From positions 62,001-126,000 of the forward strand of contig JAEUSQ010000018.1 of the NCBI GenBank assembly GCA_016788705.1: 64,000 nt of DNA. The letters are read 5' to 3'. A program made the position numbers and the translations under genes. The notes beneath the pieces are model-generated. The model had not been told where the DNA came from. It saw only the letters and a list, made by a program, of their open reading frames with translations, and searched no databases. The stretch's first letter is position 1; each line of letters begins with the position of its first letter. Below, in pieces: positions 47,158 to 56,776 of this stretch. This stretch comes from Bacteroidetes Order II. bacterium (GTDB lineage: Bacteria > Bacteroidota > Rhodothermia > Rhodothermales > UBA2364).

Positions 47158-47474
47158 GGATGTACGTAAAAAAATAATTTTTATGTAAAGTTAAATGTTT
47201 AATCTATGTGTTTGTATTTATTAGGCCTGGGTAATTACAGGGTGAATTTATAAGACCTATACTGTGAGCCACTTAAAGCTATAGTCCAATAAAGATAAGC
47301 GCATGGAAGCGGTACCCACCATTAATTTTGTGCAACGAGTTGGTGGCGTTTCATGGGAAAAGCGTAACCTCTTACTATACTCATAAATTAACACGCAGGT
47401 ACACATAAGCCCGAATGAACAAAAAAGCCGCTCCTTTGTAAAAAGAAGCGGCTTGAAGCAATAAAATCACGTGC
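47158..47474. other. Intergenic region with a possible structured RNA
   Basis: Upstream of the glycosyltransferase start and downstream of the HTH gene. A hairpin at 47302-47355 pairs CATGGAA with TTTCATG and then CCACCA with TGGTGG around a 19-nt loop. No open reading frame is convincing. It might be a small RNA or a chance fold. Confidence 0.35.
47425..47458 (-). terminator. Terminator of the HTH regulator gene
   Basis: Minus strand: AAGCCGCT/AGCGGCTT stem (47447-47454 with 47425-47432) followed by a TTTT run, just after the stop codon. Confidence 0.8.
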
Positions 47475-48098
47475 TCAATGGTGTTTCTCATAAACAGCAG
47501 CGAGGGCCAATTCTACAGCACCCATTACCTCGTTTATGCGACGGATAATTTGGCTGTTCAATTGTGGCTTCGCCTGAGATTCCGGCATGGAGACGGTGGC
47601 CTCAACCAAGCTGTTCTTAAAGAACGAGATAGAGTTGAGCATATCCGGCAAGGACATTTTGCCACGTACCATGATTTCTCCATAATGACGGCCAATTTCT
47701 TCTGCTTGGTCTAATAGGCGATGGGCTTGGAGGTCTTCGGCGCTAATAAACTGCATCATCACGTCCATCAACTGCTTGCCAAGACGGCGTAGCTCGATAG
47801 AGGTCTCCGAGCCAAAGCGGCTGGACCATGTGGAGCGTGTCATATGGATGGCGTCACGTGTGTGATTGAGGGCGTGACGTTGCCAACTGTCTTCGATTCC
47901 TTCGCGAATGTAATGACGACGGTGTTTACGGGCAAATTCTTCCAAGTCTTCGGGAGAAAAGCGACGGTGACCACCCGGAGTTAATAGGGTTGGAATTGCT
48001 CCTTGGTCAACCCAACGACGAACAGTAGTAAAATGCACGCCAAGTTGGTCGGCTGCCTCTTGGAGGCTTAGCCATTTTTTTTGTCTGTTACCTGCCAT
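47475..48098 (-). CDS. Excisionase/MerR-type helix-turn-helix regulator
   Basis: A 207-aa protein with an N-terminal MerR-like winged helix of the excisionase-fold (HTH_17) type: LSLQEAADQLGVHFTTVRRWVDQGAIPTLLTPGGHRRFSPEDLEEF. An all-helical C-terminal domain (about 90-207) is unrelated to known MerR effector domains I can name and may sense a signal or mediate dimerisation. The gene is flanked by long non-coding regions and has its own terminator. No phage genes are nearby, so a chromosomal regulator is more likely than an excisionase. Confidence 0.85.
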   Translation of the reverse strand: MAGNRQKKWLSLQEAADQLGVHFTTVRRWVDQGAIPTLLTPGGHRRFSPEDLEEFARKHRRHYIREGIEDSWQRHALNHTRDAIHMTRSTWSSRFGSETSIELRRLGKQLMDVMMQFISAEDLQAHRLLDQAEEIGRHYGEIMVRGKMSLPDMLNSISFFKNSLVEATVSMPESQAKPQLNSQIIRRINEVMGAVELALAAVYEKHH

Positions 48099-48531
48099 GG
48101 TAATGTTGTTTAGAATGACTTAAAGTGGGTTAAGGTAGTAATTTGGGGATGCTATGTAAGAAATGAAGTTAGCCCCAGTGGAATAAAATTCCTTACTGAA
48201 AGATAAATTACAACAATAATATACCAAAGTAAAGTATAAACGGGAAAGTGTGGAAAAAAAACTTTGTTTTGGGAGATACAAAGCCATTTTGGTTAAACAG
48301 ATTCACAGTTTTTAATGGAGTACGTCCATAAAACCGAAAGAAGGTGTGCCCTTTTCTTGCCGATCATGCAACATCTAACCTCTTTTCTGGAGCATTCAAT
48401 AAAAACCTATTCAATTCATGAGTGGGGTAATTGGAACGCACGGCCAAGGTCTTACCTTTAAATAAATCAATCGGTTAAGACTGTGTGTTAAATGATGTAA
48501 TAAAAATTTGTTTTTTAAAGACTTAGAAAGT
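48099..48531. other. Intergenic region upstream of the YbbR gene
   Basis: Over 400 bp between the divergent HTH regulator and YbbR-like genes. It is A/T-rich and no RNA gene, repeat or ORF is recognised. It presumably holds both promoters. Confidence 0.5.
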
Positions 48532-49545
48532 ATGAGAAGAAAAAAAACCACCATCGAACAATTTCGGGATCGTCTGATTTCGCAGTATAATCAAAATCGG
48601 CCAGACACCGATCAAGTCAGCCGCTGGTTTATGATGGTCGTTGCGGTATGTATTTCTTTGTTGCTTTGGTTTACCCTTAATATGCGTAAATCTTATACTT
48701 ATGAGGTGTCTCTTCCCGTTGTTTTACAGCAATTACCGGATGGATATATGCCGCTAAACGCTTTTCCAAAGGAAGTACAGGTAGAAGTATCGGGGGTGGG
48801 TTGGCAACTCTTGCAATTGTCCCAGCAGCCACCGCCCATTGGTGTGAATGTGAAAAATACAGGAAGTGCCCGACGGATTGACTTTCAGAAACTGATTCAG
48901 CCAAGGCAGTTTCCGATGGGGGTGAGTATTGTGAAGATTACACCTGCGCAGACTCTCTTGGAATTGGACAAAAAAACAACAAAGCGGGTTCCTGTTCAAT
49001 TTCGGGGAAAAATATCGTATAGCACAACCTACGAAGCGGTGCGCAAGCCTGTTTTTGAACCCACCTATGTGACGGTTGTAGGCCCAGAACGAATTTTGCG
49101 GAATCTTTCCGTTTGGCCAATAAAAGAACAAAATTTTAAGAATGTACGTGCCTCCATAAATGAAATGGTGCAACTATCAGACACCTTATCGGGCTTGGTG
49201 GAGTCGAATATTTCAGATGCAATGTTGATCGTTCCTGTAGAACAATTTACAGAATCCTCTCGAAGCTTGCGTGTAGAAGTGACAGATCTTCCCGCAAATG
49301 TGAGCCGGGTTCAGTTTAATCCGCCTCAGGTTGAAGTGGTATATCGGGTGCCTGTTTCGCAATTCAAACAGGCAGAGGAGTCAGAAGGGTTTCGGGCTTA
49401 TGTCTCCTATGAACGAATTGCTGCGGATTATTCCGATGGCACCGTAACGGCGTCTATCGAAACACCAAAAGGGCTAAATGTGCGTTTGAGCCGGGTAATA
49501 CACCGAAAATTGTCATACTTTATTGTCCGTGATGAAGGCAATTAA
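48532..49545 (+). CDS. YbbR-like (CdaR-type) membrane protein
   Basis: A 337-aa protein from the ATG at 48532; the frame upstream offers only TTG. One N-terminal transmembrane helix (WFMMVVAVCISLLLWFTL) is followed by YbbR-type beta repeats, e.g. LPDGYMPLNAFPKEVQVEVSG and FEPTYVTVVGPERIL. In Firmicutes, YbbR/CdaR regulates the diadenylate cyclase CdaA. No cdaA is adjacent here, so the link is only by family. It heads a four-gene set with gaps of 28, 12 and 14 bp. Confidence 0.85.
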   Translation: MRRKKTTIEQFRDRLISQYNQNRPDTDQVSRWFMMVVAVCISLLLWFTLNMRKSYTYEVSLPVVLQQLPDGYMPLNAFPKEVQVEVSGVGWQLLQLSQQPPPIGVNVKNTGSARRIDFQKLIQPRQFPMGVSIVKITPAQTLLELDKKTTKRVPVQFRGKISYSTTYEAVRKPVFEPTYVTVVGPERILRNLSVWPIKEQNFKNVRASINEMVQLSDTLSGLVESNISDAMLIVPVEQFTESSRSLRVEVTDLPANVSRVQFNPPQVEVVYRVPVSQFKQAEESEGFRAYVSYERIAADYSDGTVTASIETPKGLNVRLSRVIHRKLSYFIVRDEGN

Positions 49546-49573
49546 ACCCAACATCTAACCTTACCAACCACAT

Positions 49574-50233
49574 ATGTTTTTAAAAGGTCGTTATATCCTG
49601 CTAGGGGTGGCAGCCATTGTCCTGCTAATTTCTGGATCGGTGATCGGGTGGTCTATGCGTGGGATCACGTTTGGCCTCAGCAGCCAACAAGTCCGAGAAG
49701 TGGTCATGCGAACGTTACAAGTGGAGGCCGATACCACCTATTTGGTTACGGGTTATCTTGGCATGGAAGTCACGAAAAAGATATCCGACGATAAAACACT
49801 TTGGGGCATCCCAATGGGCACAACAGAAGTTCAGGTACGGGTCCCAGGACGTGTGACCTACGGGTTCCCAATTGGCCAGATTACATCGAAGGACATAGAG
49901 GTAACTGGTGAAAATATAGTTGTTTACATTCCGCCTGTGGGTATTTTTTCAGTGGAACCAGAGATGAATAAGATGGATGTTCAAACCAAGGTGGGATGGG
50001 CAAGGTTTCAAGCGTATAGTGGAAAGCACTTAGAGCATAAGGCTATTCGCAGCATACCAGACGAGATGCGCCAAATCGGTGAAGAGCGTTTGATAAAAGC
50101 AGAAGGGAAGGCTTCTGAAAACACGGTGAAAGCAATTCGTCGTATATTAGTACCTGTACTGACCGCAACCGGGATGCAAAATCCAACCATTCAGGTTCGA
50201 TTAAAACGTGAATCTATCTTTCCAAAAGGATAA
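49574..50233 (+). CDS. DUF4230 family protein
   Basis: A 219-aa protein with an N-terminal membrane anchor (YILLGVAAIVLLISGSVIGW). The body has GRVTYGFPIGQITSKDIEVTGENIVVYIPPVGIFSVEPEMNKMDV, matching DUF4230, whose function is unknown. It is probably translated with the flanking genes. Confidence 0.85.
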   Translation: MFLKGRYILLGVAAIVLLISGSVIGWSMRGITFGLSSQQVREVVMRTLQVEADTTYLVTGYLGMEVTKKISDDKTLWGIPMGTTEVQVRVPGRVTYGFPIGQITSKDIEVTGENIVVYIPPVGIFSVEPEMNKMDVQTKVGWARFQAYSGKHLEHKAIRSIPDEMRQIGEERLIKAEGKASENTVKAIRRILVPVLTATGMQNPTIQVRLKRESIFPKG

Positions 50234-50245
50234 AGTAAAACCACA

Positions 50246-50911
50246 ATGAGCCAATTTCAGTTTTCAGCGGGCGAGGCTGCATTAGAAAAATTAGAAACAG
50301 CGGTATATGTAGATACCCCACGCGGCATATTTGTGCCTTCATCGGGCATTCAATTTTTGGTCACCGAGGCCGAGTTAGACAAGAGTGTAGGAGAAGTCTT
50401 ACGCCTAAAGCCGCTAACCTTTTTCATTCCCTTGGTTTCTGATTGGCATAAAACTGGCGGCACCATAGCACTTTGGGTCTTGCCACTCTTGCTGTTGGTT
50501 CTTCCCATCTACCCCCTGTCTCTAATATTGTCATTGATAACTTGGTTGCTCTGGGAATTGTATGCCCCACCAACGATCAGCGAAGGAAAAATGCGAATAC
50601 TTCAGTTATTAGGCAAGCCTTGGCTGACCTTGGCCGTAAACATTGCAGTATGGTTTGCACTGGCCAACTGGTATCGCCTTACGAATCAAATTGGGACTTT
50701 AGAAGGTGTTTTGATGGGGCTGATTGGCTATGTTCTTTTACGCTTTCAGCTATTGTATAAAATGGTCGAAAATTGGTTACACCGGAGTTGGGAGAAAAAA
50801 CTCGGGATGCCTATCGCCGATTTTTTGTTAAAAACCCTGCTTTATAAAGAAGCCCTAAGCCATAATATCAATGTTGAAGCAGCACGTAAGCTTGTAGAAG
50901 ATAAGAACTGA
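50246..50911 (+). CDS. Membrane protein of unknown function
   Basis: A 221-aa protein with a soluble N-terminal part (about 1-75). At least three hydrophobic segments follow (IALWVLPLLLLVLPIYPLSL, LILSLITWLLWELY, LTLAVNIAVWFALANWY, LEGVLMGLIGYVLLRF), then a charged C-terminal region. I recognise no family. It sits between the DUF4230 and histidine phosphatase genes in an apparent operon. Confidence 0.7.
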   Translation: MSQFQFSAGEAALEKLETAVYVDTPRGIFVPSSGIQFLVTEAELDKSVGEVLRLKPLTFFIPLVSDWHKTGGTIALWVLPLLLLVLPIYPLSLILSLITWLLWELYAPPTISEGKMRILQLLGKPWLTLAVNIAVWFALANWYRLTNQIGTLEGVLMGLIGYVLLRFQLLYKMVENWLHRSWEKKLGMPIADFLLKTLLYKEALSHNINVEAARKLVEDKN

Positions 50912-50925
50912 GGATTTTGAGGTAT

Positions 50926-51567
50926 ATGACGACAATTTATTTGACTCGGCATGGTGAGACGGATTTAAACCGTGCTGGCATTGTGCAGGGGAGGGGAGTT
51001 AATGCCCCCTTGAATGAAAATGGGCTGCTTCAGGCGGAGGCACTTCGGGAGCGCTTATCCAATGTTTGGCTGGATGCGGTGTATTGTAGTCCGCTCCTTC
51101 GAGCGGTACAAACAGCAGAAACCGTAGTTCGGTCACATCCTTACCTGAATCCACGAAAAATGACAGACCTTGAAGAAATCTCTTGGGGAATTTGTGAGGG
51201 AAAACAACCGGATGAAGCCCTTCGTAAAGCGTTTGAAGAAGTGCGGTTGCAATGGCAAAAAGGTGATTTTGAAGCCAAAATATCTGGCGGGGAATCCGCT
51301 CTTGAAGTTGAAAAGCGGGCCAAACGTGCACTTATGAATATAGTTTCTCAGCATCACGGAGAATCGGTACTCATTGTAACACATGGTCGGTTTTTACGAG
51401 TATTGTTGGCGAGTATTCTTTCTGATTACGGACTTTCCAGAATGGAACAGATCAAGCATACCAATACATCGCTCAACGTTCTGACGTTTGATGGAAAAAG
51501 ATTTCGGGCAGAGCTCTTGCATGATACGCTTCATCTTAAACATATTACGCATCTGGTTCATTCATGA
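50926..51567 (+). CDS. Histidine phosphatase (phosphoglycerate-mutase-like) protein
   Basis: A 213-aa protein of the histidine phosphatase superfamily. The phosphohistidine motif is LTRHGETDLN near residue 8, and the second catalytic histidine is in LIVTHGRFLRVLLA. EISWGICEGKQ supplies the conserved acid. I take the ATG at 50926; a TTG three codons earlier is possible. The substrate could be a phosphosugar, a cobalamin intermediate or another small phosphate ester. Confidence 0.92.
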   Translation: MTTIYLTRHGETDLNRAGIVQGRGVNAPLNENGLLQAEALRERLSNVWLDAVYCSPLLRAVQTAETVVRSHPYLNPRKMTDLEEISWGICEGKQPDEALRKAFEEVRLQWQKGDFEAKISGGESALEVEKRAKRALMNIVSQHHGESVLIVTHGRFLRVLLASILSDYGLSRMEQIKHTNTSLNVLTFDGKRFRAELLHDTLHLKHITHLVHS

Positions 51568-51754
51568 TTATGCTTAAAGCGCTTTATACCCTTTATTAAG
51601 ACATGGTTTTTACTTGCATAGCATGAAAGGTGTACCGACCATCTTGCCATAAAAAATAATCGGGTGTAAATCTTTTCTTCAGAAAAATTGAGATTGTTAA
51701 GAAAAGGATTTAACTTCAAGAAATAGACAATGTCGAAAATGAACCCTATTTGTC

Positions 51755-53305
51755 ATGAAGTTAACCCTACGTAAAAGGTTCTTTCTTCTTTGGGCCTTGT
51801 GTCTGACTCAGCTAAATGCCCAGCAACTTCCAGTAGGCTTAACCGACTTGGAAGCCTATGTGGGCGCGGCAATGGCCGAATGGAAAATTCCTGGCCTATC
51901 ATTGGCCATCGTTCATCGGGGAAAGTTGGTCTATGCCAAAGGTTTTGGCGTTCGGGAAATTGGAAAGCCTGAAAAAGTTGATCCAGAAACCATTTTTGCA
52001 GTTGGTTCCAATACCAAGGCATTTACTGCATTGATGGTCTCTCAACTCGCTTATGAAGGAAAGCTAAGTCTTGAAGACCCAGTCCAAAAACACCTCCCCT
52101 ACTTCACATTAAACAACCCTCATGCAACAGCCTTAGTTACCGTTCGTGATTTATTGTGCCATCGAATTGGTCTTGGAACTTGGCATGGAGATTTGGTGGC
52201 TTGGGGAAGTCGGTACGACCGCACCGAAATTCTCCGGCGCTATCAGCACATTAAACCGATTTATGGATTTCGTTCTGGATTTGGCTACCAAAACGTGCCA
52301 TTCATGGCAGCGGGTGAACTGGCAGGTGCCGCTGCCGGAAGTAGCTGGGACGAGTGGGTGGTTCAGCGAATTTTCAGGCCATTGGATATGTCCCGAAGCG
52401 CCACAAGGCATGACGCCCTGCCGGAATTTGAAAATGTTGCTATGCCACATACAATCAATATAGAAGGCCAACTGACAGCAATACCTTATCGAAATATTAA
52501 CAACATTGGGCCTGCAGGTTCAATTACTTCGTCGGTAGGGGATATGGCGCGTTGGCTGATGCTGCAAGCCGATTCCTTGGGAAAAGTGGACGGGAAGGAA
52601 ATTTTTAAACGAGATGTGATTCGGAGAACACATTATCCCAACAATCTGATTGCATACATGCCATACGATAATCTGGACTTTCCCGAAACGCATCTCGGTG
52701 GGTATGCATTGGGGTGGTTTATCCGGGATTATCATGGTAAAGTTTTATTCGAACATGGTGGCGGTGTGGATGGGATGATATCCCAAACTGGCTTTATGCC
52801 AGAATTAAACCTCGGTTGGGTAATTCTAAGCAACTTGGATACGGGTAATTCGTTACCAACCGCTTTGATGTATTATATTGTAGATGCTTACCTTAACCGA
52901 CCGAGAAAGGATTGGAGTAAATATTTCTTGGATCAGCAAAAGCAACAAGATGCGCAAAATGAGCGGATTTGGCGGAACGAAGAAAACCGTAAAAATCCGG
53001 AAAAGAAACCAAGTTTCGCATTGGCATCTATGTCGGGAGTGTATGAAAATGAACTCTATGGCCAAATTCAAATAGAAATTTTGGCCGACAAAATCCAGCT
53101 TCACTTATTGGCACATCCGGGTATCGTAGGCATACTTGAACATTGGCACAACGACAGATTCCTTGTAAGGTTTAATGACCCAGAATTCGGTCGGACTTTT
53201 ATCCCATTTAAAGCCGAAAAAGGTGAGGTAAAGTCTTTTACCATACAAGTTCGTCCAGACTTTTTAGACCCGTTGGTGTATGCTTTTACAAAAAAGGTGG
53301 AATAA
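51755..53305 (+). CDS. Secreted serine beta-lactamase-fold hydrolase
   Basis: A 516-aa protein with a signal peptide (RFFLLWALCLTQLNAQ) and a class C beta-lactamase/esterase fold. Motif 1 SxxK is SNTK in FAVGSNTKAFTALM, motif 2 YxN is in GFGYQNVPFMAAGE, and motif 3 is HGG in LFEHGGGVDGM. The C-terminal part resembles the DUF3471 accessory domain. It is likely a peptidase/esterase rather than an antibiotic-resistance enzyme. Confidence 0.92.
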   Translation: MKLTLRKRFFLLWALCLTQLNAQQLPVGLTDLEAYVGAAMAEWKIPGLSLAIVHRGKLVYAKGFGVREIGKPEKVDPETIFAVGSNTKAFTALMVSQLAYEGKLSLEDPVQKHLPYFTLNNPHATALVTVRDLLCHRIGLGTWHGDLVAWGSRYDRTEILRRYQHIKPIYGFRSGFGYQNVPFMAAGELAGAAAGSSWDEWVVQRIFRPLDMSRSATRHDALPEFENVAMPHTINIEGQLTAIPYRNINNIGPAGSITSSVGDMARWLMLQADSLGKVDGKEIFKRDVIRRTHYPNNLIAYMPYDNLDFPETHLGGYALGWFIRDYHGKVLFEHGGGVDGMISQTGFMPELNLGWVILSNLDTGNSLPTALMYYIVDAYLNRPRKDWSKYFLDQQKQQDAQNERIWRNEENRKNPEKKPSFALASMSGVYENELYGQIQIEILADKIQLHLLAHPGIVGILEHWHNDRFLVRFNDPEFGRTFIPFKAEKGEVKSFTIQVRPDFLDPLVYAFTKKVE

Positions 53306-53312
53306 GGAAAAG

Positions 53313-54302
53313 ATGAAAAGACGTAACGTTCTGATGGCCATCGGTGCTGCCGCTTCCGGTTTGGGGTTTTTAGCCAAAAGTTCTATTGCGGGCAAGATCA
53401 ATCGGGGTGCTTTTTCGCAAGATGGGAACCAACTAACGTTCTATCACGACCAGATTAAAGAGCCTTTTAAGGTATTGGTGATGGCAGATACCCACTTGTT
53501 TCGTGATGATGACAGAGGGACGCCGTTCAAAGCGTTTAGTGGCCGAATGGCTAAAGCGTACAACCAAACGCGACATGTGAAGACGGGAAGTGTCACGAAT
53601 CCGGAAACATGTTTTCTCGAAACACTCGCCATTGCACGTCAGGAACAGGTTGCATTTGTGGCGCTCCTGGGCGATATTTTTAGTTTTCCGTCCGAAGCTG
53701 CAATCGAATGGGCTGAAGCACAACTAAAAGAAAGCCAACTCCCCTATGTCTATGTGGCTGGAAATCATGACTGGCACTATGAAGGCATGGAAGGTTCTTT
53801 AGAATTGTTGAGGCGTTCATGGGTGAATAATCGCTTGCTCCGGTTATACCAAGGGGAAAATCCACTGATGCAAGTTCGGGAGGTTGCAGGTGTACAGTTT
53901 GTTTTGCTTGATAATTCTTATTATGAAATCTTGCCGGAACAACTCGCTTTCACAAGGAGCGCACTTCATTCTGGAAAACCAACCGTTTTGATGATGCACA
54001 TCCCTTTGTATGCGATGGGGCGAAAAGTGGGGTATGGTTGTGGGCATCCTGATTGGAATGCTCAAAATGATCGCAGCTATCAGTTGGAGCGGCGCGAACG
54101 GTGGCCTGAAGAAGGGCATTCTGCAACAACCATTCAGTTCTATACGGAGGTGACCCAAGCACCAAATGTATTGGCTACGATAAGCGGACACATTCATGAA
54201 CCAACGCTTGACCTTATTAATGGAATGCCCAGTGTTGTGACCGATGCCAATGCTCGAGGCGGTTATTTGAAGCTAGCATTTGCACCTCAAAAGAAAGAAT
54301 GA
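53313..54302 (+). CDS. Exported calcineurin-like metallophosphoesterase
   Basis: A 329-aa protein from the ATG at 53313. Its N-terminus MKRRNVLMAIGAAASGLGFLA looks like a twin-arginine signal. Metallophosphoesterase motifs appear in order: MADTHLF, LLGDIFSF, VAGNHDWH and SGHIHEP. It lies 7 bp after the serine hydrolase and is probably co-transcribed. The substrate is unknown. Confidence 0.92.
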   Translation: MKRRNVLMAIGAAASGLGFLAKSSIAGKINRGAFSQDGNQLTFYHDQIKEPFKVLVMADTHLFRDDDRGTPFKAFSGRMAKAYNQTRHVKTGSVTNPETCFLETLAIARQEQVAFVALLGDIFSFPSEAAIEWAEAQLKESQLPYVYVAGNHDWHYEGMEGSLELLRRSWVNNRLLRLYQGENPLMQVREVAGVQFVLLDNSYYEILPEQLAFTRSALHSGKPTVLMMHIPLYAMGRKVGYGCGHPDWNAQNDRSYQLERRERWPEEGHSATTIQFYTEVTQAPNVLATISGHIHEPTLDLINGMPSVVTDANARGGYLKLAFAPQKKE

Positions 54303-54360
54303 GCAATTACTGATAAAAGTCTTGTATGTGTTTTTATATTTATTTATATTTCTAAGCACG

Positions 54361-54394
54361 TAAAAAATTAGGTGTCATAAGGTCTAATTTTTTA
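54361..54394. terminator. A/T-rich hairpin, possible terminator
   Basis: A perfect 11-bp stem TAAAAAATTAG (54361-54371) with 54384-54394, 12-nt loop, ends in six T. It lies 58 bp after the phosphoesterase stop. Confidence 0.6.
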
Positions 54395-54488
54395 TGTAAT
54401 ACTGCATTTTACAATGTAACTAAACCTAATAATACAGGTTTATACCAATGATATAAATATAGCTGAATACCTAAAAACACGTTATCCT

Positions 54489-55913
54489 ATGCTGAAAATA
54501 ATATCTTCCTTGTTCATATTTGCAAGTACCTTTTTTGCCTTTGTTTTTGCCCAGTCGCCGCCAGATTTAATAGACGATATTACTTGGAGCGCTGGAACTT
54601 CTACGGTTACGGATATTTCTAATGCATTTAATGCTGGCCGAAGGGGGGAAGAAACACAGTTGGGGCTTACCAGTAACATACTGGGCAACCTCACTATGCC
54701 CTCTCAGTCCGTTTGGGATGCAATGAGTTTTAACGAAAAAGGATTCTTTTTGGTGAATGCAGAAAGAACCGCTCGTGCTAATGTCAACTATGGTGGAATG
54801 GCCGTGAAGGGTCTGCCGTTGGAAGGCATAAATGATGAACTTACAAACACAGCCCAGTCTTATGCCGATTATTTAATCTCGGTCAACCAATTTGCGCATA
54901 ATGCAACTCCGGCACACCCATTAGGATTAGATCCCTTTACGCGGGTTGAGAATACGATCCCAGCAAACTGTAGAGAGTTTATCGCCTACTCCGAGAATCT
55001 TGCGGCGTTCTGGAGTTCGGGTTCTTCAAATCCTATGCCCATTGAACGTGCTATTTTTGGATGGATTTATGAAGACAAAGGCTCTGCTTGGGGGCATCGC
55101 AGGTTGGTTTTGATCCAAGATTACCAGTTGGGTGGCAGTGCAGGAGATACAACAGGGTTTGATAACAACTACGGGACTTCATCTTCGGAAGGATTTCTGG
55201 GTTTTGCAGTTGCGAATCATGCTGCGTATAACCCATTTGGCTTCTCTGGCATGAATATGGGGACCGTTATTGTGATGTTAATTTTTGATCCCCAACCTAC
55301 TTGTTCTGTACCCCTTCCGGTTACCCTCACTTCCTTTACCAGCGTTTTCGAAAATCAGCGCGTAGCATTAAAATGGGAAACCACTTCAGAACCAAATTTC
55401 GATGGTTTTTGGGTTGAAATTGCAGAATTAACACAGCAAGGAGGAGGCCCCGAAATGGGAATGTTTCGGTCTATGGCCTTCTTGCCCGCCAAAGGGACGC
55501 CAGAAACCGGGGCCACCTACAATTATCAGCCAGGCGAGTTGGCCCTTGGAACCTATTTTTTTCGGCTAAAAAAAGTGGATAAAAATGGTTTGGCCTCCTA
55601 TACATCCACCCAACGCATCGAAGTTTCTAATCTTCCAGAGGGTTATCAGATTGGCGGGGTTTACCCCAATCCTTTCGGTGAACACCTAACAGTTGAGGTG
55701 ACGGTGGCGAAGCAACAACGAATTGATTTTCAGGTGTTGGACCTACAGGGGCGCCAACTGCTTTCCGCCGGCTCACAAGAAGTCTCTCCACTGGTTCGCT
55801 ACCGAAAAAGCATGAATCTCAATGGACTGGCGCAAGGCACGTATTTCTTGCGAATCCACGGAGAAACATTTACCAAAACACTGTCTATTACCCATGTTAG
55901 GAAAACGAAATGA
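54489..55913 (+). CDS. Secreted CAP-domain protein with type IX-type C-terminal sorting domain
   Basis: A 474-aa protein with a signal peptide (MLKIISSLFIFASTFFAFVFAQ). A CAP/SCP/PR1-like domain covers about 70-270 (FFLVNAERTARANVNYGG, AQSYADYLISVNQFAH, AYSENLAAFW, GSAWGHRRLVL). A beta-sandwich follows (LPVTLTSFTSVFENQRVALKWETTSEPNFDGF), then a C-terminal GVYPNPFGEHLTVEV...GTYFLRIHG domain. The last part matches the Por/type IX secretion sorting signal. It indicates surface or extracellular delivery and supports the Bacteroidota-type lineage. Confidence 0.9.
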   Translation: MLKIISSLFIFASTFFAFVFAQSPPDLIDDITWSAGTSTVTDISNAFNAGRRGEETQLGLTSNILGNLTMPSQSVWDAMSFNEKGFFLVNAERTARANVNYGGMAVKGLPLEGINDELTNTAQSYADYLISVNQFAHNATPAHPLGLDPFTRVENTIPANCREFIAYSENLAAFWSSGSSNPMPIERAIFGWIYEDKGSAWGHRRLVLIQDYQLGGSAGDTTGFDNNYGTSSSEGFLGFAVANHAAYNPFGFSGMNMGTVIVMLIFDPQPTCSVPLPVTLTSFTSVFENQRVALKWETTSEPNFDGFWVEIAELTQQGGGPEMGMFRSMAFLPAKGTPETGATYNYQPGELALGTYFFRLKKVDKNGLASYTSTQRIEVSNLPEGYQIGGVYPNPFGEHLTVEVTVAKQQRIDFQVLDLQGRQLLSAGSQEVSPLVRYRKSMNLNGLAQGTYFLRIHGETFTKTLSITHVRKTK

Positions 55914-55934
55914 CGGTTTAGCTTGGGTGATTAG

Positions 55935-56597
55935 ATGAAAAGAAATGCAGCAGCGGCGATTATGGCGCTTTTGTTAGTATCCGGTACGGGATGTTTTCCA
56001 GAATCAAAAGATGATCCACAAGACGAGGCTGATACTGCTCCTGCCGCTGCTCCTATTCGGCGTGTAGCCATTACAGATCCTGTTGTAGAACGACTCATTA
56101 CAGCAGCGCTTCAACAAATTGGCCATACAACTGGATATGATCCCGCTTATCGGACGTTGTCTTATCCTAATGGAGATGTACCGATTCACACCGGGGTCTG
56201 TTCGGATGTGCTGATTCGCGCATTGCGGTCTATTAACATAGACCTCCAAAAAGAAGTACACGAAGACATGCGAAAAAGTTTTGGAAAATATCCCCAACTT
56301 TGGAACATGTCCAGGCCCGATCCAAACATAGACCATCGCCGTGTACCCAATTTAGTGCGGTTTTTTCAGCGAAAAGGCTGGGAAATACCTGTATCCCAAG
56401 AAGCACGTCATTATAAACCTGGTGATATTGTCACTTGGATCATCCCACCAAGCCTCACCCACATTGGCCTTGTTACAAACCGGATTGCGAAAGGGGATCG
56501 GCTCATGGTGGTACACAATTATGGATTTGGAACGGTCGAGAATGATGCCTTATTTCTTTGGAAGCAGACGGGCCATTTTCGGATAACCCAAGATTAG
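55935..56597 (+). CDS. DUF1287 lipoprotein
   Basis: A 220-aa protein with a lipobox (LLVSGTGC, Cys at about 20). The DUF1287 domain is seen in GYDPAYRTLSYPNGDVPIHTGVCSDVLIRALR and GDIVTWIIPPSLTHIGLV. The conserved Cys and His residues resemble an NlpC/P60-like fold, so a cell-wall amidase-like role is possible but not established. Confidence 0.88.
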   Translation: MKRNAAAAIMALLLVSGTGCFPESKDDPQDEADTAPAAAPIRRVAITDPVVERLITAALQQIGHTTGYDPAYRTLSYPNGDVPIHTGVCSDVLIRALRSINIDLQKEVHEDMRKSFGKYPQLWNMSRPDPNIDHRRVPNLVRFFQRKGWEIPVSQEARHYKPGDIVTWIIPPSLTHIGLVTNRIAKGDRLMVVHNYGFGTVENDALFLWKQTGHFRITQD

Positions 56598-56776
56598 CAT
56601 ATTTACTCCCTTTCTTTTTTAATTTGTATTCTTGTTAAATTCATCTTAACACTGTTAACTTGTTGTGCCGCATTGCGTTAAATTGTCCAAAAAGCCCTTT
56701 CATACACGAACAACCCGTTCGAGGGGCACAAAGTTGTATAGATTTTTTCATTTTCCACCGCTTATCCAATACGATC

